From assembly GCF_009760405.1 (NCBI RefSeq), contig NZ_WRPP01000009.1, positions 62,001 through 126,000 on the forward strand: a stretch of DNA of 64,000 bases. The letters are read 5' to 3'. The DNA comes from Nocardia terrae (GTDB lineage: Bacteria > Actinomycetota > Actinomycetes > Mycobacteriales > Mycobacteriaceae). Positions 46,442 to 55,424 of this stretch are shown here, one piece after another; the first letter of the stretch is position 1; each line of letters opens with the position of its first letter. A model generated the notes under the pieces. The model made no database searches and was not told the origin of the DNA. It saw only the letters and a program-made list of their open reading frames with translations. Both the position numbers and the translations under genes were made by a program.

Positions 46442-46479
46442 GCCCACAGGCCGTTGCGGGGAGGCAACGGCCTGTGGGC
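46442..46479. terminator. Strong bidirectional terminator
   Basis: A perfect 16-bp stem GCCCACAGGCCGTTGC (46442-46457) / GCAACGGCCTGTGGGC (46464-46479), 6-base loop, followed by GTTT. It separates the convergent reductase and amino-acid permease genes. Confidence 0.88.
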
Positions 46480-46494
46480 GTTTCGGAGGGTGGG

Positions 46495-47919
46495 TCAGGC
46501 TTCGGACTTGTTCAGGGTGGAGTTGCGGTAGCCGAAGGTGAGGTAGAGGGCCAGGCCGAGGACGAGCCAGACGACGAAGCGCAGCCAGGTGACCCAGGCG
46601 AGGTGGCTGATCAGCCAGATGGAGAAGCCGACGCCGACGAGGGGGACGACGGGGACCCACGGGGTGCGGAAGGCGCGTTCGGCATCGGGGCGGGTGCGGC
46701 GCAGCCGCATGACGCCGAGGGCCACCACGATGAAGGCCATGAGGATGCCGACATTGGTGAGTTCGGCGGCCTGGCGGATGGGTAGGAAGCCGGCGATCAG
46801 CGCGGAGACGATACCGACGGGCCAGATGACCCGGGTGGGAACCTTGCGGGCGGAACGGGATTCGCTGAAGTAGGACGGCAGCAGCCCGTCGCGGCTCATG
46901 GCGAAGCCGACGCGGGTGACGGCCAGCATATTGGCGAACGCCGAGGTGGTGACGCCCACGACCGCGCCGACCGCGATGATCAGGCCCAGGATTCCCATGC
47001 CGATGGAGTCGAAGGCGCTCGAGAACGGCGAGGACACGTTGATGTCGGTGTAATTGACCATGCCGACGATGACCAGGCACACCAGCAGGTAGACCACCGC
47101 CGCGATGCCGAGGCTGATCATGATGGCCTTGGGGATGAGCTTCTTGCCCTCGCTCGATTCCTCGGCCGCGGCGCTCATGGCGTCGTAACCGTAGACGGCG
47201 AAGAACGCGAGTGCCGCGCCCGAGACCGCGCTGCCGATGCCGAACGGGAAATACGGGCTGTAGTTGCCGGTCTTGATGTGCAGAGCGCCCGCGACGACCA
47301 CGATGGCGACGATGAGCAGCTTCAACGCGACGAGACCCGTTTGCACCCGGGCGGATTCGCGGGTGCCCCGCGAGAGCAGGAAGGCCAGCAGCAGGCACAG
47401 CAGCAGCGCGAACACGTCGACCTTGTGACCATGCCCCGACCCCGGGGCCCCGAGCGCCCAGGTGGGCAGGTCGAATCCGATGTAGTGGGTGATGTAGTTC
47501 AGATACCCCGACACCGCGATCGCGACGACCGACACGATGGCCGTGTATTCGAGCAGCAGATCCCACCCGATCATGAAGCCGATGATCTCGCCCAGCGCCA
47601 CATAGGAATACGTGTAGGCCGACCCGGCCCGCGGCACCATGCCCGCGAACTCGGCGTAGCAGAGCGCGGCCGCGCCGGAGCCGACCACGGCGATGAGGAA
47701 CGAGACGAGGACCGCCGGGCCCGCCACATCGTGGGCGACCACGCCGGCCAGCGAGAAGACGCCCGCCCCGACCAGCCCGCCGAGGCTGAGGGCCACTAAT
47801 TGCCACAGTCCCATGCTCTTGGTGAAATCACCGGTGTCGCCGACGGTTACGGGCATTCGCCGCATCATCGCGCGGGGGGACAATCTGGGTCGCGCGGGTT
47901 TGGTGACGACGGAACTCAT
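46495..47919 (-). CDS. APC-family amino acid permease
   Basis: 474 residues, about twelve membrane segments. GLVGAGVFSLAGVVAHDVAG matches the conserved G-(A/S)-G substrate loop of the APC superfamily, and AYTYSYVALGEIIGFMIGWDLLLEY and GYDAMSAAAEESSEGKKLIPK are typical of cationic or imino-acid transporters. Last gene of the hydroxyproline-type operon, so it probably imports hydroxyproline, proline or an isomer; the substrate is inferred from context. Confidence 0.85.
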   Translation of the reverse strand: MSSVVTKPARPRLSPRAMMRRMPVTVGDTGDFTKSMGLWQLVALSLGGLVGAGVFSLAGVVAHDVAGPAVLVSFLIAVVGSGAAALCYAEFAGMVPRAGSAYTYSYVALGEIIGFMIGWDLLLEYTAIVSVVAIAVSGYLNYITHYIGFDLPTWALGAPGSGHGHKVDVFALLLCLLLAFLLSRGTRESARVQTGLVALKLLIVAIVVVAGALHIKTGNYSPYFPFGIGSAVSGAALAFFAVYGYDAMSAAAEESSEGKKLIPKAIMISLGIAAVVYLLVCLVIVGMVNYTDINVSSPFSSAFDSIGMGILGLIIAVGAVVGVTTSAFANMLAVTRVGFAMSRDGLLPSYFSESRSARKVPTRVIWPVGIVSALIAGFLPIRQAAELTNVGILMAFIVVALGVMRLRRTRPDAERAFRTPWVPVVPLVGVGFSIWLISHLAWVTWLRFVVWLVLGLALYLTFGYRNSTLNKSEA

Positions 47920-47992
47920 GACGGGCCTCTCAGGGGGTGTTGCGTTGTATTTCTGACGTGCGTTGTGACGGAGCGGGACGCGAGCGCGACCG

Positions 47993-48994
47993 CTAGAAGA
48001 CGAAGCCCTCGGGGAAGGGATCGGTGGGGTCCAACAGGTAGTTGGCGGTGCCGGTGACCCAGGCGCGCCCGGTGATCGCGGGCACGATCGCGGGCCGGTC
48101 CCCGACGGTGGTGGCCGCGACCGAACGGGCGCGGAAGGTGGTGCCGATGAGCGAATCACTGCGCAGCACTTCGTCATCGGCGAGATATCCGCGGGCGTGC
48201 TGGCGGGCCAGCAGGGCCGAGGTGCCGGTGCCGCAGGGGGAGCGGTCCGACCACCCGGGATAGTTGGCCATGACATTGCGGACGTGCGCGGGCTCGGAGT
48301 CGGGCGCGAGGAACATGGCGTGCTTGCATCCGGAGATCCGCTCGTCCTCCGGATGCACGGGCCGCCGGGATGCGTTGATGGCGTCCAGGATTCGCAGTCC
48401 GGCGGCGAGGATCCGGTCCTTGTGCGCCCGGTCGTAGGGCAGTCCGAGCTTGCCCAGATCGATGATCGGATGGAAGTTGCCGCCGTAGGCCATGTCGTAG
48501 CGGACGGTCCCCAGCCCCGGCACCTCGATGTCGTTGTCGAGGCTGTCGCAGAAGGCGGGCACATTGCGCAGGGTGACCGAGTCGGCGTGCCCGGCGCGCA
48601 CCGCGACCTCGGCCACGATGCGGCCGATCGGCATGTCGAGCCGAATCTCGGTGACCGGCTCGGTGACCGGCACCATGCCGGTCTCGACCAGCGTGGTGGC
48701 GACGCCGATGCTGCCGTGCCCGCACATCGGCAGCATGCCGCTGGTGTCGATGAACAGGACACCGAAGTGGCCGTCGGCGGTGGTGGCGGGCTGCAGGATC
48801 GCGGCGACCATCGAGGAGTGCCCGCGTGGTTCGTTGACCAGCATTCCGCGCAATCCGTCACGGTTTTCGGCGAAGTACGCCTGCCGCTCGGCCATGTCGG
48901 CCCCGGGAATCGTGCCGACGCCGCCGGTGACCACGCGGGTGGGCATGCCCTCGGTGTGGGTGTCGACGGCGGAGATCAGGTGGGTACTGCGCAT
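47993..48994 (-). CDS. 4-hydroxyproline epimerase / proline racemase family
   Basis: 333 residues. Both catalytic cysteines are present: Cys91 in GMLPMCGHGSIG and Cys254 in DRSPCGTGTSA. Two cysteines imply racemase/epimerase rather than the trans-3-hydroxyproline dehydratase branch, which has Thr or Ser in one place. Within a gene set of deaminase, oxidoreductase subunits and permease it most likely converts trans-4-hydroxy-L-proline to cis-4-hydroxy-D-proline. Its ATG overlaps the stop of the upstream FAD gene. A paralogue with the same C-terminal PFPEGFVF lies at 63491. Confidence 0.9.
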   Translation of the reverse strand: MRSTHLISAVDTHTEGMPTRVVTGGVGTIPGADMAERQAYFAENRDGLRGMLVNEPRGHSSMVAAILQPATTADGHFGVLFIDTSGMLPMCGHGSIGVATTLVETGMVPVTEPVTEIRLDMPIGRIVAEVAVRAGHADSVTLRNVPAFCDSLDNDIEVPGLGTVRYDMAYGGNFHPIIDLGKLGLPYDRAHKDRILAAGLRILDAINASRRPVHPEDERISGCKHAMFLAPDSEPAHVRNVMANYPGWSDRSPCGTGTSALLARQHARGYLADDEVLRSDSLIGTTFRARSVAATTVGDRPAIVPAITGRAWVTGTANYLLDPTDPFPEGFVF

Positions 48995-50422
48995 CAGGGC
49001 TGTCCTTCACTGTCGAGTTCCGCGAGTTCGCGCAGCCGTACCGGCGCGGCGAGCGGACGCCAGGCGGGTGTGGCGGCGGCCAGGCCGTCGGCGGCCGTCC
49101 CGTCGGGATAGGAATGTCCGCGCAGCGCATCGATATTGGCCGCGCACATGCGGCCCTGGCAGGGACCCAGCCCGGCGCGGGTGGCGAGCTTGGCGGGCCG
49201 GTAGCCGTCGCCGCCGGTGCGGGTCCAGGCGGCGGCCAGCTCGGCGCGGGTGGTGCCCTCGCAGCGGCAGATCACGGTCGCGGGTTGCGACCAGCCCAGC
49301 ACGCCGGGCCGGAGGGGGGTGCGCCGCTGCGAGTCTGGCCACGAACTGTTGGGCGGTGCGATGGCGGGCGGTCAGCGCCCGATCCGCGGTGGGGTCGCCA
49401 CCGGCGGCGGCGATTCCGGCCACCGCACCCTCGACACCGGAGACCTGAGCGCCTCCGATTCCAGTGATTTCCCCTGCCGCCCAGACATTCTCGGCGGTCG
49501 TGCGCTGGGTGTGGTCGACGCGTACGAACCCGCCGGGATCGAGTCGAGCACCGGCGGCGAGGGCGAGTTCGTGCTGCGGGGTGAACCCGTGCGAGACCGC
49601 GACCGCGTCCACCGCGACCGTGGTCCGGCTGCCCGGAATCGGTGTCCAGTTCTCGTCCAGTCGGGCGATCGTGGCCTCCTCCGCCCGCCCGTCACCGGCC
49701 ACCGCGATCACCGCCGACGAGGTGCGCAGCGGAATCCTGTGCCGCACACCGCACACCGCGTATTCGATCAGCTCACCGGCCTTGCCGAGGCTGTGCCGCA
49801 GCTCCCAGGGTCGCGCGCCCCAATGACGCAGGATGTGCCGACCCGGATTCGCTTCCAGTACCGCGGTCACCGTCGCACCACCCACGGCCAGCGACTGCGC
49901 GACCGGCAGCAGGAACGGACCGGTGCCCGACAGCAGCACCGACCGGCCGACGAGAACGCGCTGGGTCTTCGCCAAAGTCTGTGCGGCACCGGCGGTATAG
50001 ACGCCGGGCAGGTCCCAGCCGGGGAAAGGGCACACCCGGTCGTAGGCGCCGGTCGCGATCACCAGCGCGTCGCCCTGGACCACACGCAGGGTGCGCTGTT
50101 CACCTTCCGGGCCCTGCAGCACCCGCACCGCGGGGCAGCTGCCGTCCGCGTGCTGTTCGATCTGATAGACCGAGGCCCATGCCAGCCATTCACACCGGGG
50201 ATGACCGGCCAGAAACCGCGCCCGGTAGTCGGCGTCGGCGTATCCGTGCCCGATGCTCAGCGGTCGCCGCACTCGGTAGTCGGCGGGAATTCTGCGGTTG
50301 TATTGGCCGCCGAGTTGTTCATTGGAGTCGATCAGCGTCACCCGCGCCCCGTGCCGCAGTGCGGATTCGGCCGCCGCGGCACCGGCGGGGCCGCCGCCGA
50401 TCACCACCACATGCCGGGTCAT
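48994..50422 (-). pseudogene. FAD-dependent oxidoreductase subunit, frameshifted
   Basis: About 475 residues when repaired. N-terminal MTRHVVVIGGGPAGAAAAE (FAD), NEQLGGQYNRRIP and the second nucleotide motif SVLLSGTGPFLLPVA match HcnB/opine-oxidase/D-hydroxyproline dehydrogenase subunits. In the middle the frame breaks at a run of six G on the plus strand (49314-49319): downstream, the other frame encodes the expected BFD-type [2Fe-2S] domain ATVICRCEGTTRAEL ... GLGPCQGRMC and ends at the epimerase ATG. Removing one G joins both parts as ...AHPLRPGVLGWS. Probably a sequencing or slippage change in a working gene. Confidence 0.85.
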
Positions 50423-50733
50423 CGCACGTCTCCGGGCCAGCGCGACTGTGTGGTGACGGCGTCGCCGTCGCGGGCCGGACGCCGGCACAATCGCACGTCC
50501 GGCACGCCGTTCACGGTCGCCACACAGTCGAAACACACACCGATGCCGCAGAAGACGCCGCGCGCGCCGCCGGTGGGCGCGGTGCGCCACTGCGGGCGCC
50601 CGCCCGCCAGGAGTACCGAGGCCAGGGTCTGTCCGTGCACCCCCGCGACGACGGCGCCGTCCACGGTGATCGACAGCGGCCGGTCGTCGCGGCCGACCGG
50701 ATCGGTGGCCGGGGGAATAATGCTGGGGCTCAA
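50419..50733 (-). CDS. [2Fe-2S] subunit of amino-acid oxidoreductase
   Basis: 104 residues. Cys62, Cys67, Cys70 and Cys83 form a C-x4-C-x2-C-x12-C ferredoxin motif (VFCGIGVCFDC ... RLC), as in the small HcnA-like subunit of opine oxidases and D-hydroxyproline dehydrogenases. It should pass electrons from the flavin subunits to the quinone pool. TTG is the likely start (50733, after GAGAGA). Overlaps the FAD gene by 4 nt. Confidence 0.88.
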   Translation of the reverse strand: MSPSIIPPATDPVGRDDRPLSITVDGAVVAGVHGQTLASVLLAGGRPQWRTAPTGGARGVFCGIGVCFDCVATVNGVPDVRLCRRPARDGDAVTTQSRWPGDVR

Positions 50734-50782
50734 CGAAATATCTCTCTCGGGTGGGGCGGGATGCGTGGGCGGGTGCGAGGGC

Positions 50783-51694
50783 CTAGCGGTGGCCCAGGGC
50801 GAGGACCGCGCGGGTGTCGGCGTCGATGCGGGCCCGCAGGTCCGGACCGGGCGGCAGGCGCGGCGGGCGGGCGATGCCGCCGCGGCGCCCGGCCAGATCC
50901 ATCGAGCGTTTGACGGCCTGGACGAATTCGGTCTTGGAGTCCCAGCGCAGCAGCCGGTGCAGCTCGCGGTACATCGGCAGCGCCTTGTCCAGGTCCCGGT
51001 TGACCGCGGCGTGGTAGAGCTCGACGGCCGAGCGCGGAATCACGTTGGCGTATCCGGCGATCCAGCCGACGGCTCCGGCGATGGCGAGCTCGAGCACGAG
51101 ATCGTCGGAGCCGACCAGCACATCGAGATCCGGTGCGAGCTCCTTGATCTCGTAGTAGCGCCGCACGTCGCCGCTGAACTCCTTGACGCCGACGATCAAC
51201 CCTTCGGCGTGCAGTTCGGCGAGCACCGCGGGGGTGAGGTCGATGCGGGTGTCGACGGGGTTGTTGTAGGCCAGGATCGGCAGCCCGACCTGGGCCACCG
51301 TGCGGTAGTGGTCGAGGATCGAGTCGCGTCCGCCGCGATAGGTGTTGGGCGGCAACAGCATCACCGCCTGCGCACCGGCGAGCGCGGCTCGTTCGGCGAG
51401 CCGGCGCGCCTGCAGCGCCCCGTAGGCGGCGACACCGGGCATCACGGTGAATCCCGCGGGCGCGGCGGCGATCGCGGTGGCGATGATCTCGCCCCGCTCG
51501 TCGTCGGTCAGGGTCTGGTACTCGCCCAGCGAACCGTTCGGGCTCACACCGTGGCAGCCGTTCGCGGCCAGCCACGCGACCTGCTCACCGAAGGCGTCGT
51601 GATCCACGGAGTAGTCCTCGGCGAAGGGCAGCGTGGTGGCGACCAGAACCCCGTGCCAGGGCCGGCTCGCACGCGTCGCGATCGTCTCGGACAT
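50783..51694 (-). CDS. Dihydrodipicolinate synthase-family deaminase/aldolase
   Basis: 303 residues. A class I aldolase-fold enzyme with Schiff-base Lys171 (IVGVKEFSGD), Tyr143 (ILAYNNP) and the pocket SPNGSLGEYQTLT. In hydroxyproline operons this family removes ammonia from 1-pyrroline-4-hydroxy-2-carboxylate, giving 2-oxoglutarate semialdehyde; the neighbours support that role over lysine biosynthesis. First gene of the operon, with the shared promoter upstream. Confidence 0.87.
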   Translation of the reverse strand: MSETIATRASRPWHGVLVATTLPFAEDYSVDHDAFGEQVAWLAANGCHGVSPNGSLGEYQTLTDDERGEIIATAIAAAPAGFTVMPGVAAYGALQARRLAERAALAGAQAVMLLPPNTYRGGRDSILDHYRTVAQVGLPILAYNNPVDTRIDLTPAVLAELHAEGLIVGVKEFSGDVRRYYEIKELAPDLDVLVGSDDLVLELAIAGAVGWIAGYANVIPRSAVELYHAAVNRDLDKALPMYRELHRLLRWDSKTEFVQAVKRSMDLAGRRGGIARPPRLPPGPDLRARIDADTRAVLALGHR

Positions 51695-51743
51695 ATCCGT
51701 CTCCTTCTGTGGCCCGGTGCGGGACTCCCCACCGAGACCTCAA

Positions 51744-51800
51744 GTGTTATGTGAAGTGTGACATTGCACTGACTGTAGCCAAGTGGTCTGCGTCACGCAA
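51744..51800 (-). promoter_or_regulatory. Promoter and operator of the hydroxyproline-type operon
   Basis: On the minus strand: TTGCGT (51800-51795), 17 bases, TACAGT (51777-51772), then a 26-bp block (51769-51744) identical to one before glmS. In plus-strand reading the block contains TGTGAAGTGTGACA, an imperfect palindrome (TGTnA-N4-TnACA). It covers the presumed transcription start, so a repressor could act there. Confidence 0.75.
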
Positions 51801-51818
51801 GAGATTGCCGATACCAGG

Positions 51819-53294
51819 TCAGGCAGGCGGGCGGAGCCCGAGCGCCGAACCGGTCCACGCCGAAACCTCCCCGCACAGAACGGGATCGGAGTTCAGCGCG
51901 CGACCATGGGACGGGATCATCCGGCGGATCACCGGCTCCCACTGCGCCTGCTTGTCGGGAAAACAGCGCCCGAGCAGATCCAGCACGGCCGACACCGCGC
52001 CCGACGCACCCGGAAGCGTGCCCAGGAACCCGGCGAGCGAACCGTCGTCGGCCGTCGCGACGGAGGTGCCGAATTCGAGTGCGCCGGAACGCAGCCCGCC
52101 GTCCGACAACACGGATTGGACGCGTTGACCGGCGGTGATCGATTCCCAGTCGTCCGCCTCGGTTCCGGGAGCGAACGCACGGAGCGCTCGGAGCCTGCCC
52201 CGCATCGACTGGGTGACGTCCTCGATCAGGAACCGCAGCAGCGGCCGGTTCTCGATCGCCACCCGGAGCAGCGGTATCGCGTTCCCCGGGCCCACCGATC
52301 GCGGAAAGTCCAGGGCTGAACCGTGTTGGAGGAATCGCGGAGACCATCCGCTGTAGGCCCCGAACTGCAACTCCCGCTTGCCGTTGACGATTCGGGTGTC
52401 GAGATGCCGCGCGGCCATGGGCGGCGCGCCCGGCGCGGGCAGCCCGAACACCTTGGCGTCATGGGCACGCACCACGTCCGGATCGGTGCACCGCAAGAAC
52501 TGCGCGGAGACCGGAAAGCCGCCCACGTGCCGCACCGCCCGTACCCGGGCGTTCCGCAGCAGCGACAGTGTTCGCCCGCCTGCGCCGACGAACACGAACC
52601 GCGCCTGGACCGTGGATCGTCTCCCCGATCGTCGATCCCGGAGGCTCAGTCGCCACCCGGGATCGGCTCGGGCCAGCGAGGTGACCTCGCAGCCGAGATG
52701 GATCGGCGCTGTGCGCCCGAGGAATTCGAGCAGTTGCCGCGTCAGTTCCCCGAAATCGACATCCGTGCCGGCGCCGCTCCAACTGACGGCCGTTTCCGCC
52801 GCCGCGCCGCGATCGGCGGCCATCAGCGGCAGCCGGTCCGCGAGCACGTCCGGATCGGCGCTGTAGCGCAGATCGGCGAACAGGGGATTGGGTGCCAGCG
52901 TGTCGTATCGCCGCCGTAGGTACTTCACATTTTCAGCCCCCTCAACAAAGCTGAAATGATCGACGGCATTGATGAACCGGCCGGGCTCGCGCAGCATCGA
53001 ATGCTCGACCGCGTAGGCCCAGAATTGCCGCGAGACCTGAAATTTCTCATTGACCTCGATGGCTTTGGCGATGTCAATGGATCCGTCGGCTCGCTGCGGC
53101 GAATAGTTCAGCTCGCACAGGCCCGCGTGCCCGGTCCCGGCATTGTTCCAGGACCCGCTGCTCTCCTGTGCGACATCGTTCAATCGCTCGTATACCGCGA
53201 TCGACCAGTCGGGCTGCACCATTCGGACGATCGCGCCGAAGGTCGCGCCCATGATGCCCGCCCCGATAATGGCGACATCGACATGCTCGGTCAC
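51819..53294 (-). CDS. mqo: Malate:quinone-oxidoreductase homologue
   Basis: About 491 residues. FAD-binding IIGAGIMGATFGAIV, QESSGSWNNAGTGHAGLCELNYSP and NEKFQVSRQFWAYAVE are marks of the Mqo family, membrane-associated enzymes that oxidise L-malate to oxaloacetate and reduce quinone. Its place as the last gene of a biosynthesis-like operon is odd for a citric-acid-cycle enzyme; it may oxidise another 2-hydroxy acid or an amine intermediate. GTG at 53294 overlaps the YciI stop (GTGA); longer starts to 53318 exist. Confidence 0.85.
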   Translation of the reverse strand: MTEHVDVAIIGAGIMGATFGAIVRMVQPDWSIAVYERLNDVAQESSGSWNNAGTGHAGLCELNYSPQRADGSIDIAKAIEVNEKFQVSRQFWAYAVEHSMLREPGRFINAVDHFSFVEGAENVKYLRRRYDTLAPNPLFADLRYSADPDVLADRLPLMAADRGAAAETAVSWSGAGTDVDFGELTRQLLEFLGRTAPIHLGCEVTSLARADPGWRLSLRDRRSGRRSTVQARFVFVGAGGRTLSLLRNARVRAVRHVGGFPVSAQFLRCTDPDVVRAHDAKVFGLPAPGAPPMAARHLDTRIVNGKRELQFGAYSGWSPRFLQHGSALDFPRSVGPGNAIPLLRVAIENRPLLRFLIEDVTQSMRGRLRALRAFAPGTEADDWESITAGQRVQSVLSDGGLRSGALEFGTSVATADDGSLAGFLGTLPGASGAVSAVLDLLGRCFPDKQAQWEPVIRRMIPSHGRALNSDPVLCGEVSAWTGSALGLRPPA

Positions 53295-53578
53295 AGCCAC
53301 CCGAATCTGACGCTCCACGGCAGCACCCGCATGCCGGTGAGGACATCCTCGGTGGCGAAGGGGTCACCCGCGAACAGCTCCCGGACCGTGGCCTCGTCCT
53401 CGGCTTCCACCACGAACAGGGCTCCCGACAGGTCCGCGTACCGCCCGGCGAGGTGGATCCGGTTCTCCTCGTAGCGACCCTTGACCCAGTCGAGGTGCGG
53501 AACATGGAGCCGCTCATAGTTTTTCGCCTGGACCGACCCGGCGGGGCCGTAGGCGTACTCCACCGCGAAAATGGCCAT
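53291..53578 (-). CDS. YciI-like protein
   Basis: 95 residues, the normal size for the YciI fold (dimeric alpha-beta barrel). LVEYAYGP-like start (IFAVEYAYGPAGSVQ), the conserved HLDWVKGRYEENR and GALFVVEAEDEATVRELFAGDPF match the family. The His-Asp pair (HLDW) is the proposed active site; some members catalyse elimination reactions, others are unassigned. Three bases after the PaiB-like gene's stop and overlapping Mqo by 4 nt. Confidence 0.8.
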   Translation of the reverse strand: MAIFAVEYAYGPAGSVQAKNYERLHVPHLDWVKGRYEENRIHLAGRYADLSGALFVVEAEDEATVRELFAGDPFATEDVLTGMRVLPWSVRFGWL

Positions 53579-53581
53579 CGT

Positions 53582-54226
53582 CTACCTCACCGTGCCGAAC
53601 GACGCTTCGATGACGGCCCGTTCGTCGGCGTGGCGAACCACGGCCATCGCCTCGGCCGCCCGCGCGCGATTGTCCGCGTCCAGATCCTGGGAGACCTTGA
53701 ATCGGCCGATGATCTCGTGGATCCGAATCTCGAATCCGGTGACGCGGCCGATGATCTGGGCGATCCGGGGATGGGAGTAATCGAGCTCGTAATCGTGGGG
53801 ATCGGACCTCTCGGAAATGCTGGCTATGCCGTCGAGCAACTGGGTGCGATCCCGCAGCAGCGTCGCGGTGCCCCGGACGTGGACGCTGATCGAATTCCAG
53901 GTCGGCAATGGATTTCCGGTGAGCACCTTCGGCGACAGATAGGCGTTGGGCCCGTGGAACAAGACGGTCACCGGCCGCCCGTCGAGCAGTCGCGCATGCG
54001 GATTCGCGCTGTCGAGATGACCGAACAGCGTGCCGTGCGGCCCGCGTTCCCGATTCAGGACCAGCGGCAGATTGGTGGCCACGATCTCGTCGGCATTCGG
54101 CGCGGACAGCATGGTGGCGAACGGATACGCCTCCATGACGCGCATCGACTTTCCCTCGTCCGTTTCGAGATGCACCCGCGGCGGATACAGGGCCCGGTGC
54201 GCATCAGAATTGTTCGACACTGACAT
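53582..54226 (-). CDS. PaiB-like FMN-binding split-barrel protein
   Basis: 214 residues. Matches the PaiB family (YPPRVHLETDEGKS, ATNLPLVLNRERGPHGTLFGHLDSANPH, VTVLFHGPNAYLSPKV, PTWNSISVHVRGTA). PaiB was named a negative regulator in Bacillus, but the fold is that of FMN-dependent pyridoxamine-oxidase-like proteins and there is no DNA-binding motif here, so an enzyme role in the operon is likely. Overlaps the MFS gene by 23 nt. Confidence 0.8.
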   Translation of the reverse strand: MSVSNNSDAHRALYPPRVHLETDEGKSMRVMEAYPFATMLSAPNADEIVATNLPLVLNRERGPHGTLFGHLDSANPHARLLDGRPVTVLFHGPNAYLSPKVLTGNPLPTWNSISVHVRGTATLLRDRTQLLDGIASISERSDPHDYELDYSHPRIAQIIGRVTGFEIRIHEIIGRFKVSQDLDADNRARAAEAMAVVRHADERAVIEASFGTVR

Positions 54227-55424
54227 GTGATCCTTCTTCTCGAGGACTTTCGATGAATACGCTGCGTCCGGCGTAGGCGCCGGCCACGCCCTGGACGACG
54301 ATGAACACGGCGAGGACGGCCAGCACCGGGCCCCAGGAGCCCGAAAGGTCGTGCAGCGCACCGGCTCCGACCGGGCCGACCGCGGACAGCGAATACCCGA
54401 CCGTCTGGGTGACGCCGGCGACCAGGGCGGCCTCGGCGGCGCTGCGGGTACGCAGCAGCGGCAGGGAGAACGAGGCGCCGCCCGCGATTCCGAGCCCGGC
54501 CCCGAAGATGACCATCCACAGCGGGGTCCAGCCGTCGGGTCGCAGCGCGATGGCGACGGTCCCGGCGAGCAGCAGGGCCGGGCCCAGTACCGTCGCCCAC
54601 ACTTGGCTGCGGGTGCGGTGAATGGCGATCGATACGCCCAGCGCGCAGGGGATGGCCGTCACTTCCGTGAGGGCCAGCAGCACCGAGGCACTGCCGCTGC
54701 CGTGCCCGGCCTGGATCAGGATGTTGGGCAGCCATCCGGCGATGGTGAAGAACAGCACGGACATGATCGAGAAGAACGCCACGATCGCCCAGGTGAGGGG
54801 TTGATAGATGACCGAGGAGACGGTGGCCGCCGACCGTACGGCGGCGGTTCCCGTATTCCCCTCGCGGCGGCGCAGCGCCAGCCAGGCCGGTGCCGCGAGC
54901 ACCACCAGGCCGACCCACACGAACAGGCCCAGCCTCCACGAGTCGAGGCCCCGTGAGATCGGCAGTGTCACAGCGGCTGTCAGTGCCGGTCCCAGATACA
55001 GGCAGACGGTGTAGATGCCCATCAGCGGTCCGCGCCGGTGCGGTGGGTGTCCTTTGATGTAGGCGGGCAGCAGCACGTTCAATCCGGTGATCCCGGCCCC
55101 GATCACGACCATGCCCCACAACATCGGGACCAGTCCCGGCAGCAGGCGCAGGCAGAACCCGGCGGCCAGCACCAGTAGCGCGTACGCGATGACGGTCTGA
55201 AAGCCGTGCCGCGTCCCGAGCCTGGAGGCGAACGAAGACAGCAGGCCGAATACCAATATCGGTGCGGCGCTGAGCATTCCGATGGTCGCCGAGTCGGTGT
55301 GCTCATCGGCGCGGATGAGTGTGGCCACAGGCGCGATCGCGGTGATGGCGGGACGCAGGTTCAGCGCGACCAGGAATACGGTCACCGAGATCGCCCACAT
55401 CGGCACGGTCGACGTTCTGTTCAT
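54204..55424 (-). CDS. MFS transporter, CynX/NimT type
   Basis: 406 residues with twelve membrane segments. ALNLRPAITAIAPV and LNVLLPAYIKGHPPHRRG are typical of the CynX/NimT branch. Within this operon it is a candidate exporter of the product (self-protection) or importer of a precursor. ATG overlaps the asd stop by 4 nt. Confidence 0.85.
   Translation of the reverse strand: MNRTSTVPMWAISVTVFLVALNLRPAITAIAPVATLIRADEHTDSATIGMLSAAPILVFGLLSSFASRLGTRHGFQTVIAYALLVLAAGFCLRLLPGLVPMLWGMVVIGAGITGLNVLLPAYIKGHPPHRRGPLMGIYTVCLYLGPALTAAVTLPISRGLDSWRLGLFVWVGLVVLAAPAWLALRRREGNTGTAAVRSAATVSSVIYQPLTWAIVAFFSIMSVLFFTIAGWLPNILIQAGHGSGSASVLLALTEVTAIPCALGVSIAIHRTRSQVWATVLGPALLLAGTVAIALRPDGWTPLWMVIFGAGLGIAGGASFSLPLLRTRSAAEAALVAGVTQTVGYSLSAVGPVGAGALHDLSGSWGPVLAVLAVFIVVQGVAGAYAGRSVFIESPREEGSHVSVEQF

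Noticed and set aside
53582..54226. PaiB-like protein as the regulator binding the shared operator
   Set aside because: It has an FMN split-barrel sequence and no helix-turn-helix; the family name alone is not evidence.
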